A stretch of DNA of 64,000 nucleotides from Gemmataceae bacterium. GTDB taxonomy: Bacteria; Planctomycetota; Planctomycetia; Gemmatales; Gemmataceae. Below are positions 45,481 to 54,398 of the stretch, one piece after another; within the stretch, counting starts at the first letter, position 1; every line of letters starts with the position of its first letter. The position numbers and the translations under genes are program-made. The stretch spans positions 109,505 to 173,504 of the forward strand of contig JALHPZ010000013.1 of NCBI GenBank assembly GCA_022842245.1. The letters run 5' to 3'. The notes beneath the pieces are model-generated. The model did not search any database. It saw only the letters and a list, made by a program, of their open reading frames with translations, and was not told the origin of the DNA.

Positions 45481-46916
45481 GGGTGTCGTCCAGAAGGGAA
45501 AGGTGTGTCTTTATCGTAGGAAGGGCCACCGTTTGATTTTGCTGGCGCGGTCGGATCTTCGAGTGGCGTGCCGTGCCAAAGGGGGGCGACATTGCGGGCG
45601 TCCCAGCGCTCCCACGCTCGCTTCATTTCGGCCACCCGCTCGGGGTATTTGGCAGTCAAGTCCGTCGTCTGGCCCATGTCCTTGGCGAGGTCGTACAGTT
45701 GCCACCCACTGTTGGTCTTCTTCTCGAGGTCCCGCCAGTCGACTAGCGCCCACTGGCCCTGTCGCACCGCTTTCTGCGGACCGAACCGCCAGAAGAGCGC
45801 GGCGTGCGGAGCCTCCTGCTTCTCCCCCGATAGGTGCGGCAGCAGGTCGACCCCGTCTAGGTTCGCGGGCGGTTTGACCCCCGCCGCGGCGCACGCGGTC
45901 GGGACGATGTCGAGAGCGATCACCGGATGGTCGTAGGTGGTCCCGGCCGGCAATTTGCCCTTCCAAGTGACGACGAACGGCACCCGGATACCCCCTTCGA
46001 GCGTCTGTCCCTTGTCTCCCCGTAGCGGGCGGTTATCGCCGGTGTTGTAGGCGAAGATCGGCTTCCGCCCCGAGCCGCCGTTGTCGCTCAGGAACACGAT
46101 GAGGGTGTCTTCATCAGCAGAAGTCTCGCGCAAATGCTTCCGGATGCGACCGATCGAGTCGTCGAGGCCGAGCAGCAGAGCCAAATAGCCGCGGCGGGCC
46201 GGGTCCCTGACCTCGGCCGGGATGCGGTTCTTGAGCGCGTTGGAGATTTCCAGCGGGGTGTGCACAGCGTTGTACGCCAAGTACAGGATCCACGGTTTGT
46301 CATTGTTCCGCTTCATGAAGGCGATCGCCTCGTCCGTGAACAGGTCGGTCGCGAACCCGTCCACCTTCTGGAGTTCGCGACCGCGGTATAGCATGTTCCG
46401 CGCCGTCGATGTGCCGAACTTGGATTCGCCGTCCTTGCTCACCCGGTAGTTGTGCGCCCCGACGAGGAAGCCGTAGAAGTCGTCGAACCCCCGCGCCAGG
46501 GGGTGGTACTTTTTGTCGAAGCCGAGATGCCACTTTCCGACCAGCCCGGTCGCGTATCCGGCCGCCTTCAGCCGATCGGCCAGCGTCATCTCGTCGAGCG
46601 GCAGCCCGAGCGTCGCCTCCTCGCCGACGTGCGGGTTGAACTCGTGTCCGAACCGCGTCTGGTAGCGTCCGGTGAGCAATCCGGCCCGGGACGGGCTGCA
46701 GTATGGGGCCGACACGTACCCGCTGGTGCATCGCACACCGGCGGCGGCGAGAGCGTCGATGTTTGGCGTCGGCACCGCCTTCCCCCCTTGTACGCCGATG
46801 TCGCCGTACCCCAAGTCGTCGGCGACGATGACAAGGACGTTCGGCTTCGCGGTCGAAACCATCGGAGTGAAGCTCAACAGCCAAAGGGCCGCGAGACCGA
46901 GTGTCAATCGGTTCAT
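45339..46916 (-). CDS. Secreted sulfatase with aberrant C-terminal extension
   Basis: 525 residues. Signal peptide, then A-D-D-L-G-Y-G-D, formylglycine site C-S-P-S-R at Cys 73, G-K-W-H-L-G and L-S-D-N-G. The homologous part appears to end around residue 480 (W-D-A-R-N-V-A-P-L-W); the last 50 or so residues are Ser/Arg/Pro-rich and are read out of frame through the start of the DUF1080 gene. A lost stop codon or small frameshift best explains this. ATG 46916 is preferred over the upstream open frame because GGAG lies 8 bases before it. Confidence 0.88.
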   Translation of the reverse strand: MNRLTLGLAALWLLSFTPMVSTAKPNVLVIVADDLGYGDIGVQGGKAVPTPNIDALAAAGVRCTSGYVSAPYCSPSRAGLLTGRYQTRFGHEFNPHVGEEATLGLPLDEMTLADRLKAAGYATGLVGKWHLGFDKKYHPLARGFDDFYGFLVGAHNYRVSKDGESKFGTSTARNMLYRGRELQKVDGFATDLFTDEAIAFMKRNNDKPWILYLAYNAVHTPLEISNALKNRIPAEVRDPARRGYLALLLGLDDSIGRIRKHLRETSADEDTLIVFLSDNGGSGRKPIFAYNTGDNRPLRGDKGQTLEGGIRVPFVVTWKGKLPAGTTYDHPVIALDIVPTACAAAGVKPPANLDGVDLLPHLSGEKQEAPHAALFWRFGPQKAVRQGQWALVDWRDLEKKTNSGWQLYDLAKDMGQTTDLTAKYPERVAEMKRAWERWDARNVAPLWHGTPLEDPTAPAKSNGGPSYDKDTPFPSGRHPCYPDCLPSACYWPRVPSPRENSTRAKTSGSSSTRSSRTCPSRPTWC

Positions 46917-46935
46917 GCAGAGGCTCCAAGGTGAA

Positions 46936-48303
46936 TCAGTTCTTCCTTTTGGCGTCACGGAGCGGCCAGTCCGGGTGATCCTCGCGGGCACCAGCCATCA
47001 GTGCCACGGCCTTCGCGACGACGTCGGGGTTCTTCGCGGCGAGGTCCGTATTCTCGCCCGGGTCGGCCTTCAGGTCGTACATCTCAACCGCCTCCGACGG
47101 ACCTTTCCTGACTGCCTTCCAGTCACCGAACCGGATCGCCTGGAGACTTGGCCCAGACTCATGCAGCTCCCAATAAAAGTACTCACGTTTCGGCGCGGCA
47201 CCGCCCTTCAGGAGCGGCAGAATCGAGAGGCCGTCCGTCTTCGCTTCGGGGGGCACCTTCATGCCGACGAGGTCCGCACAGGTCGGGAGGAAGTCCCAGA
47301 ACGCCCACGGCTCGTCGCTCACTTGGCCCGCGGGCACGACTCCGGGCCAACGCGCGATGCACGCCTGGCGCAGCCCACCCTCGTACAGCGACCGCTTGAA
47401 CCCGCGGAGCTTCCCGCCCATCGACTGGTCGAACCGCTTGCCGATCTCCGAGTTCGGCCCGAACGACGACCCGTTGTCCCCCGCGACGATCACCAGCGTT
47501 TTCTCGTCGAGTTTCAGTTCCCTAAGCTTGGCAAGTAACCGGCCGACGTCCGAGTCGAGTCGCGTGACCTGGGCCGCGTAGTTCTTCTGCTGCGCGGTCC
47601 ATTTCTCGTCCTTGTAGATGCCCTGCGAGTCGATCTCGTGCCGCCCATGTGGCAGCGTGATCGAGTAGAAGAGGAAGAACGGCTTGTCCTTATTCGCCGT
47701 CACCCACGCGAGCGTCTCGTCGGCGATCAGGTTCTGGGCGTAGGTCTTGCCGACACCCTTGCCATCGTTGCCCTCGAGTTCGAACCGCTTATCGTCACGG
47801 TACAGGTACGTTGGAAAGTAGCTGTGCGCGTGCCGCTGGCAGTTGTACCCGAAGAAGTGATCGAACCCGACTTTGAGGGGGCTGCCCGTGGTGTCGAACA
47901 GGCCCATCCCCCACTTGCCCACGCACGCCGTCGCGTACCCGTTGTCTTTGAGCAGTTTCGCGACCGTGTAGGTACCGGCGGGGAGCGGTTTTTGCCCCTC
48001 CGGTTGAACCTCGCGGTTGGCCCGGATCGGGCTGTGGCCCATGTGCTTGCCGATCATCAACGACGTCCGCGACGGCGCGCACACGCTGGTGCCGCAGTAT
48101 GCCTGGGTGAACCGCATCCCCTCCTTCGCCATCACGTCGAGGTGCGGGGTCTTGATGAGCTTCTGTCCGTAACACCCGACGTCGCCCTGCGCGAGGTCGT
48201 CCGAGAGCACGAAGATGACGTTCGGTTTCACGGGCGGCTCGGCGGCGGTTGCATCGCCGATTACTGCGAGCACAGCGTACACGGCGAAAATGGCCCCACG
48301 CAT
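46936..48303 (-). CDS. Secreted sulfatase
   Basis: 455 residues, the typical length. Signal peptide, [10 protein letters not shown], formylglycine site C-A-P-S-R at Cys 75, G-K-W-G-M-G near 128 and A-G-D-N-G. It is one of six sulfatases in the locus and could act on a different sulfate position. ATG 48303 has GGAGG 8 bases before it; an in-frame ATG lies seven codons upstream. The next sulfatase starts only 20 bases after the stop. Confidence 0.94.
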   Translation of the reverse strand: MRGAIFAVYAVLAVIGDATAAEPPVKPNVIFVLSDDLAQGDVGCYGQKLIKTPHLDVMAKEGMRFTQAYCGTSVCAPSRTSLMIGKHMGHSPIRANREVQPEGQKPLPAGTYTVAKLLKDNGYATACVGKWGMGLFDTTGSPLKVGFDHFFGYNCQRHAHSYFPTYLYRDDKRFELEGNDGKGVGKTYAQNLIADETLAWVTANKDKPFFLFYSITLPHGRHEIDSQGIYKDEKWTAQQKNYAAQVTRLDSDVGRLLAKLRELKLDEKTLVIVAGDNGSSFGPNSEIGKRFDQSMGGKLRGFKRSLYEGGLRQACIARWPGVVPAGQVSDEPWAFWDFLPTCADLVGMKVPPEAKTDGLSILPLLKGGAAPKREYFYWELHESGPSLQAIRFGDWKAVRKGPSEAVEMYDLKADPGENTDLAAKNPDVVAKAVALMAGAREDHPDWPLRDAKRKN

Positions 48304-48374
48304 GACTTGCCCTCCGATATCCACGAATTGTTGAGCGCTTATTGCCGCGGTTTGGTGTTACTGTCCGTTCGGCC

Positions 48375-49994
48375 TTACTTCTTGTCGCCTACCCCAGCGG
48401 AAGGAAGTTCCAGAACCTGCTTCTGTGCCAGCAGTCGTTCACGCAGTTTCGCGTACGGTAGCTCCTGGACGGTCACCCCCTGCTTGGCCGCCAGCGCCGC
48501 GGCGACACCGGCACCCTGGCCGATCACCATCCACGCCCCTTCGATCCGCAGTGACGACATGCCAACGTGTGTACACGACAGCGCGACCGGCACCAGCAGG
48601 TTGACACACTCGGTCGGCTTCGGCAGCACCGCACGGTATGGCACGTGGTAGGCGTAGCCCTGTTTGGGTTCCTTCCGCCGCACCGGGAAGATGGTGCCCT
48701 CGTTGACCACGCCGCCGCCCTTGACGGCGATCCGTCGGCAGTCGTGCGAATCGATCGGGAATGACGAGATGGCGATCGGGTCGTCCTTCGCCGGTGTGTC
48801 CAGGATGTCCTTCTGGGTGATGACGGACATACCCTTCATCCGGCGAGACTCACGGACGTAGAGCGCGGGCGGGAAATGACCGTGGGCGGCGAACTCGTCC
48901 CGGCACAGACCAAGCTGGCGGTATTGGTCGCGGGTCTTCGCGGGGATGATCGGGTCGGTGGTCAGAAACTGAATGAACTCAAGGGTGTATTGCTTGTGCG
49001 CGTTCCAGATCGCTTTGCGCACCGCTTCGTCGGCAGCGTGCCAGTCGTTGCCGCCGCCGACCAAACCGATCGAGAACTGCCCGCCGATGGAGTTGTTGCC
49101 GTCGAGCTTGTCGCCGGGCAAGGGATACCGATCGAACCCGACCTTGCCGATGTCGCCCCCGGCCCGCAGGTAGCGGCGGATGATCTCGAATCGGGCCGGG
49201 TCGTACTTGTCCGGCTTGGGCATGTCCACGCGGTTCTTCGGGTCGGCGGTCAGGCAGAGCCGGAAGCTGTAGGTCATCACGTTCGTATCGCCCCGATCTT
49301 CCGCCCCGCGGCTGTCCGCGGTGAGCAGGGGCAACAATTTGCCGGCGTCGTCGAAGCCGTTGATCTTCATCCCGGGCTTCGGGTATTGCTTGCCGGCCAG
49401 TGGTTCCCCGTAGTCGTCCCTATCCTCGCGGCCGATGCTCCACGCGACCCCCGCGGCGGCCATGAGGTCCCCCTCGTAGGTGCCGTCGACGAAGACCTTG
49501 GCGGTGAACGTGCCGTCGTTGGTGACCAGCGTCTTGATCCGCGTGCCGTCCTTCGTGATCGACTTCAACCGGCGCTCCGTCAACACCTTCACTCCAGCCT
49601 CGTCGAGCATCTTTTTCGTTACCCGCAGCGCGACATGCGGCTCGAATACCCATCGCGATTGGTCCTTCACCGCGGGGTTGTACGGCGCTTCCCGGCCGCG
49701 GTCGGTGTAGTCCTTCACCACCCGGGTGTGCCATTCGTGGAACAGCCCCACGAGCGTGCTGCGCACCATCTGGTTGGAGTCGCAATGGCTCAGGCCGCCG
49801 GTGGACATCGCACCGATGTGGTCGGTCGGTTCAAGGAGGATGACAGACGCCCCCTCGCGGGCCGCGGCGATCGCGGCGCAGAAGCCGCCTGGGGTGGAAC
49901 CGTAGACGACCACCTCCGCCTCCGCGCCGGCGACCGGCGGCACGCCCTGCGAGACCAGCAACAGCGGGATGACGAGGTGGATGAGGCGTTTCAA
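48375..49994 (-). CDS. Secreted FAD-dependent oxidoreductase (FAD_oxidored family)
   Basis: 539 residues with a signal peptide (cleavage near V-A-G-A). The Rossmann motif V-V-V-Y-G-S-T-P-G-G is at about residues 28-37, followed by the family's L-L-E-P-T-D-H-I-G-A-M-S-T-G-G. In glycan loci such enzymes are thought to oxidise a sugar hydroxyl before 3-keto chemistry. That fits the nearby DUF1080 gene, but the link is inferred. It lies between two pairs of sulfatase genes on the same strand. Confidence 0.87.
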   Translation of the reverse strand: MKRLIHLVIPLLLVSQGVPPVAGAEAEVVVYGSTPGGFCAAIAAAREGASVILLEPTDHIGAMSTGGLSHCDSNQMVRSTLVGLFHEWHTRVVKDYTDRGREAPYNPAVKDQSRWVFEPHVALRVTKKMLDEAGVKVLTERRLKSITKDGTRIKTLVTNDGTFTAKVFVDGTYEGDLMAAAGVAWSIGREDRDDYGEPLAGKQYPKPGMKINGFDDAGKLLPLLTADSRGAEDRGDTNVMTYSFRLCLTADPKNRVDMPKPDKYDPARFEIIRRYLRAGGDIGKVGFDRYPLPGDKLDGNNSIGGQFSIGLVGGGNDWHAADEAVRKAIWNAHKQYTLEFIQFLTTDPIIPAKTRDQYRQLGLCRDEFAAHGHFPPALYVRESRRMKGMSVITQKDILDTPAKDDPIAISSFPIDSHDCRRIAVKGGGVVNEGTIFPVRRKEPKQGYAYHVPYRAVLPKPTECVNLLVPVALSCTHVGMSSLRIEGAWMVIGQGAGVAAALAAKQGVTVQELPYAKLRERLLAQKQVLELPSAGVGDKK

Positions 49995-50091
49995 GAGTTA
50001 GCTCCCGTGGTGTCGCCGACGGATGGCCGGGCGGTGATTCACCGGTCGGCAAAGTCCACGACGGGTCGGAGGACCGTGGCGATCGGCTTTT

Positions 50092-51486
50092 TCAGCGGGG
50101 GGCGGGCTTCGGTTCCGTGTAACCCACGTCCTTGACGAGCTTGGCCAACTCGCCTTCCAGCTTCGCGGTCAGTTTGGCGTCGCCGGCGAGGTTCTTGATC
50201 TCGTACGGGTCGGCGGTCAGGTCGAAAACCTCCGTCCATTCCTGGTGGCCGGGGTACTTCACGAGCTTGTGGGTGGCAGTACGAATGGCATAACAGGTGG
50301 GGACGTTCCCGAGTTCCTTGTAGTACTCGGCGAAGAATGAGTCACGCCACTTCGCGGGTTTGCGGCCCGCGGCCAGTTCCTTCCAGCTCGCCCCTTGCAT
50401 CTCCTTCGGGATCGGCACCCCGGCGAGGTCGAGCAGGGTCGGGGCGAGGTCGATGTTCAGCACCATCTCGTCCACGGTCTTCCCTTTATCGAACATCCGC
50501 GGGTAGCGGACCAGGAACGGGATGCGGAGGGACTCGTCGTACAGCGCCCGCTTGTCACCGGAGTTGTGCTCGCCGAGGAAGTACCCGTTGTCGCTCGCGT
50601 ACACGACGACGGTGTCGTCGGTCAGCTTCAATTCGTCGAGCGCGTCGAGCAGCCGGCCGACCTGCTCGTCCACGCCCGCGACGTGCCGCAGGTAGTCGAG
50701 GTGGACGGCGTTGTCGGCGAGGCCGCGCGGGAACTGGTCGGTCTTCGCGTCCTTCTGGTGGAACACGGCCGGCACCCCGCAGTTCGGGGTCGGGCGGGTG
50801 GTTTCGCCGGCGTACAGCTTCCGCAGGTGTTCCGGCAAATTGTTCCCGCCGCGCGGGCCGTGCGCGCTCTTCAGCCCGAGCACCAGCGAGAACGGCTTGT
50901 CGTGGTTCTCCTTGATCCAACGGATGGCGAAGTCGGTGCTGACGGCATCGACCCAACCCTTGGTCGGCATGGGCTTGCCGTCGATTTCGAAAGGGCAATC
51001 GTTGTACCGGCCTTGGCCGACGAAGCTGGCCGAGTAATCGAACCCCGGCCGGGGCCCCTTCTGGTTGCCCATGTGCCACTTGCCGACGTATGCGGTCTTG
51101 TATCCGGCAGCTCGCAATAGTGTCGCATGGGTGACGGCGTCCGTCGGGAACGGCTTGCTGTTGTTCGTGATGCCGTTCGCGTGGTTGTACCGGCCGGTCA
51201 AGAACGCCGCCCGGCTCGGCGCGCACAGCGACAGGGTGACGAAGGCATTGCGGAACCGCACGCCTTCGGTGGCCAGCCGGTCCAGATTGGGAGACTTGAA
51301 CCACGGGAACCGGGCCGCCTTGCCCTGTTCCTTCTGCACCACCCCCATCGCGTCCCAGCGGTGGTCGTCCGAGTAGACGAACACGAAATTGGGCTTGCGA
51401 TCCGCCGCCTGCCCGCCGGAGGCGGCCAAGAGCAGGACGACGAGGGCCGCGACTGCGGGGGCAACGAGCCGGATCCTGTGGCGCAT
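50092..51486 (-). CDS. Secreted sulfatase
   Basis: 464 residues. Signal peptide (cleavage near G-Q-A), V-Y-S-D-D-H-R-W-D, formylglycine site C-A-P-S-R at Cys 88, G-K-W-H-M-G near 125 and A-S-D-N-G-Y. The D-D-H-R-W variant is common in sulfatases acting on glycosaminoglycan-like substrates. ATG 51486 has GAGGA 7 bases upstream; the open frame continues to 51882 but is not coding-like. Confidence 0.93.
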   Translation of the reverse strand: MRHRIRLVAPAVAALVVLLLAASGGQAADRKPNFVFVYSDDHRWDAMGVVQKEQGKAARFPWFKSPNLDRLATEGVRFRNAFVTLSLCAPSRAAFLTGRYNHANGITNNSKPFPTDAVTHATLLRAAGYKTAYVGKWHMGNQKGPRPGFDYSASFVGQGRYNDCPFEIDGKPMPTKGWVDAVSTDFAIRWIKENHDKPFSLVLGLKSAHGPRGGNNLPEHLRKLYAGETTRPTPNCGVPAVFHQKDAKTDQFPRGLADNAVHLDYLRHVAGVDEQVGRLLDALDELKLTDDTVVVYASDNGYFLGEHNSGDKRALYDESLRIPFLVRYPRMFDKGKTVDEMVLNIDLAPTLLDLAGVPIPKEMQGASWKELAAGRKPAKWRDSFFAEYYKELGNVPTCYAIRTATHKLVKYPGHQEWTEVFDLTADPYEIKNLAGDAKLTAKLEGELAKLVKDVGYTEPKPAPR

Positions 51487-51551
51487 GGTCGGTTCCTCGG
51501 TTTGGGGAAAGGGCGGCCCCTTGCACGGTCGTTCGGCGAGGCACGCGGCGG

Positions 51552-52946
51552 TTATTTGATCGCGAGCGCGGCCTCGAACGCCTTCGTCTGCGGGTCTTCG
51601 GTCCGCTTCATGTGGGCGAGCAGTTTCTTGCTCAGTTCCGCAACGTCGTTGGCGTACTTCGGGTCGCGGACGAGGTTCTTCCGCTCGGTCGGGTCGGCCG
51701 CGGTATCGAAGAGCATCAGCGGCTCCCCCTCCACCAATTGCTTCACGCGGGCCCGAACGACCGGATCGGTCGAGGCGTTCATCGCGGCGAAACTCAGCCC
51801 GCTCATCGCCTCGACGCGGAACTTGTCCGGGCCGCCGACCCACGCGTGGAACATCAACGCACGGTCCTTCGTCCGGACGCACCGCTGGGCGAACGACTTG
51901 CCGCTGCTGACGGTGTTCACGTGGGTGACGACGAAATCACGGTCGGGTTGCGCCTCCCCAATCAAGAGCGGCACCCACGAGCGGCCGTCCATTCCCGCGG
52001 GCGGCTTCACGCCGAGCAGTTCCAGCACCGACGGCATCACGTCCACGCTGCTCACGAACTCGGGGTGCGCCTTCGGTTCTTTCTGGCCCGGGTAGCGGAT
52101 CAGCACCGGCGACCAGGTGCCGTTGTAATACACCGTCGCCTTCGCGAACGGGAACGACATGCCGTGGTCAGATATGAACACCACCACGGTGTCGGCGTCG
52201 CGTCCCGCGGCGGTCAACTCCTTCATCAGGAGGCCGAACGCGACGTCGAACCGGCTCACGCTCGAATAATACTGCGCGACCTCCTCCCGCACCCGCGGGA
52301 TGTCCTCAAGGAACGCGGGGACCATGACCTCGGCGGGTTTGAACACCCGTGCGCCGTCGAGCGGGTCGTCGGCCTTCGCCTTCTTCCCGGTTCCGTTGAT
52401 AAACGGACGGTGCGGGTCGCAGATGTTCGCGTTGATGAAGAACGGCTTCTTTTCTTTGGCAGCGGCGGCGAGCATCTCGCGGAACTTCTCCGCGAACTTC
52501 GTCGGCTGCTTGCCGAGCGCCTGTTCGCCCACCGCATGCCACGGGAACTTGTCGGCGGGGGCCATGTGGACGGCCTTGGCGATGACCCCGGTGTAGTACC
52601 CGATTCCCCGCATCACCTCGACGAGCGTGGGCACATCCCGCTTAATGGGGTTGAACCCGAGCGCGCCGTTGCGGTGCGGGACGCGCCCGGTCATCAGCGC
52701 CGATCGTCCGGGTTGGCAGATCGGCACCGTGACGTGGCTGTTGACGTAGCGGTGCGCGGTCCTGGCGAAGGCGTCCAAATTCGGCGTCGCGCCGAGCTTG
52801 TTCCCGATCCACCCGGCGGAGTCGGCGTTCATGTCGTCCGCCGTGACGACGAGCAGGTTCAACGGCTTCGCCGGTTGGGCTCGCGCCGGCTCCGCGAACG
52901 CGAGGAGCAGGGGCACGCACACAATCGCAAGGAGTCGAGACATCTC
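51552..52946 (-). CDS. Secreted sulfatase (heparan N-sulfatase-like)
   Basis: 464 residues. Signal peptide (cleavage near A-R-A), V-T-A-D-D-M-N-A-D, and formylglycine site C-Q-P-G-R at Cys 76. This variant keeps the C-x-P-x-R essentials and resembles N-sulfoglucosamine sulfohydrolase-type sulfatases. The late I-S-D-H-G motif replaces the D-N-G of the other copies. AGGTGAG lies about 6 bases before ATG 52946. Confidence 0.92.
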   Translation of the reverse strand, partial: EMSRLLAIVCVPLLLAFAEPARAQPAKPLNLLVVTADDMNADSAGWIGNKLGATPNLDAFARTAHRYVNSHVTVPICQPGRSALMTGRVPHRNGALGFNPIKRDVPTLVEVMRGIGYYTGVIAKAVHMAPADKFPWHAVGEQALGKQPTKFAEKFREMLAAAAKEKKPFFINANICDPHRPFINGTGKKAKADDPLDGARVFKPAEVMVPAFLEDIPRVREEVAQYYSSVSRFDVAFGLLMKELTAAGRDADTVVVFISDHGMSFPFAKATVYYNGTWSPVLIRYPGQKEPKAHPEFVSSVDVMPSVLELLGVKPPAGMDGRSWVPLLIGEAQPDRDFVVTHVNTVSSGKSFAQRCVRTKDRALMFHAWVGGPDKFRVEAMSGLSFAAMNASTDPVVRARVKQLVEGEPLMLFDTAADPTERKNLVRDPKYANDVAELSKKLLAHMKRTEDPQTKAFEAALAIK

Positions 52947-53024
52947 GCTCACCTCGACCGAGGCGATCGCCCCCGCCACGGCAGTAAGGGTTCGGCTGGG
53001 CATGACGGCACCGGCGGTTGGGCG

Positions 53025-54398
53025 TTAGCCAAGGAACTGCTTGATCGCGCCGGTCTGGTCGATCCCGAAACGGCTCAAGCCCGGGTCGGGGTCGCCGTAG
53101 TGCTTGATCGGGTTGCCGTAGGCGTTCAGCAGCGTGGTGTACCAGTTGCCCAGTGTCTTGTGGCCCGCGTCGCCGTAGTTCGGCAGGCGGATGTACTTCC
53201 CGCGGACATTCAGCTTCGTGTTCTTGCCGGACACCACCACGAACGGGAACTCGGTGCCGTGCGAGTGGTGTGTTTCGCCGTTGTCCGGGAAGTAGCAGAT
53301 CGTTGTGTTGTCGAACACCGAGCCGTCGCCCTCCGGGGCTTTCTTCAGCCGGGCGGCGATGGTGTCCATCAGCGTCATGTGCTGGCGGCGGACAGCGAAC
53401 CGCACCTCGTCGGCGGTCAGCTTGCCGAACCCCTTGCCGTGGCCGACGTCGTGCAGGTTCACCTTCTCGGTTTCCAGCCCCGGCAGACCGGTGTACTCGT
53501 GGCCGAGTTCGTCCACGGTGAAGGCGACCACGTTCGTCAGCCCGGACAGCAGCGCCGCCAGCAGCACCTCGACATGCCCCCGCTGGCGGTCGCATGTGGT
53601 CATGTCGTCGGCCAGGTACTTGGCGTCCAGCTTCGGGACGTGCGGGCGGATGGCGTCGGCCATCGCGTCCACCTTGCGATCCCGCTCGCGGATGGCCTCC
53701 AGCGAGCGGGCGTAGCTCGGCACCTTGCCGGCCTCCCGCCTGGCGGCGAACTCCAACGCTTCACGGCCCAACTGCGACCGCACCTGGACGCCCTTGTCCT
53801 TCGAGACCGACTTGAACAGCTCCTGCACGGCGATGCGGGGCGAGCCGAAGGCGTAGTTCGGCTGCTGCGGGCCGCGGGCCGAGAAGCCGGTGGCGATGCC
53901 GTTCAGCGTGCCCCGCGCGTTGCCGCCGCCGAGCGGGAAGCAGGCCAGCTCGATGTGCTCCATCGGCGACGGGAACAGTTTGGCCAACTCGAAGTCCACC
54001 GTCGCCCACTTGATGGAACTGACCCGCTCGTTCGCCTTGAACACGCCGAGCGACGAACACCAGGTGTGGTGCCCCGTGGTGCACATTTTGCCGGACAGCC
54101 CTTGGAGGATCGTCAGATCGGCTTGGTGGCGGGCTAGTGGTTTCATCCACGCGGGCAGTTCGTGCTTGGCGAGGTCGAGGTTCAGCGCGCCCTTCTTCGC
54201 CTCGGTCGCGGCCTCGTCCTTGCTCAGGGACGGCGGCACCATCACCGAGGGGAACAGGCCGTTCCCCTTGTGCAAGAAAATGAACCGCATCGGCGGCTTG
54301 CTGCCGGCAGACGCGGCGCGCAGCGCCCGCGGAGCCAGTGCCAGACCGGTGGCGTTCAGGGCCGCGGTCGCCATGAAGTCTCTGCGGGTGGTATTCAT
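53025..54398 (-). CDS. DUF1552 protein, Tat-exported
   Basis: 457 residues. The N-terminus T-R-R-D-F-M with a following Ala/Leu stretch is a twin-arginine signal. DUF1552 signatures include R-F-I-F-L-H-K-G-N-G, L-Q-G-L-S-G-K, and the late G-E-T-H-H-S-H and G-N-W-Y-T-T-L-L-N sections. In planctomycetes it is nearly always paired with a DUF1592 cytochrome-like gene; the activity is unknown. The gene starts 4 bases before the DUF1592 stop (ATGA), so they are coupled. Confidence 0.9.
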   Translation of the reverse strand: MNTTRRDFMATAALNATGLALAPRALRAASAGSKPPMRFIFLHKGNGLFPSVMVPPSLSKDEAATEAKKGALNLDLAKHELPAWMKPLARHQADLTILQGLSGKMCTTGHHTWCSSLGVFKANERVSSIKWATVDFELAKLFPSPMEHIELACFPLGGGNARGTLNGIATGFSARGPQQPNYAFGSPRIAVQELFKSVSKDKGVQVRSQLGREALEFAARREAGKVPSYARSLEAIRERDRKVDAMADAIRPHVPKLDAKYLADDMTTCDRQRGHVEVLLAALLSGLTNVVAFTVDELGHEYTGLPGLETEKVNLHDVGHGKGFGKLTADEVRFAVRRQHMTLMDTIAARLKKAPEGDGSVFDNTTICYFPDNGETHHSHGTEFPFVVVSGKNTKLNVRGKYIRLPNYGDAGHKTLGNWYTTLLNAYGNPIKHYGDPDPGLSRFGIDQTGAIKQFLG

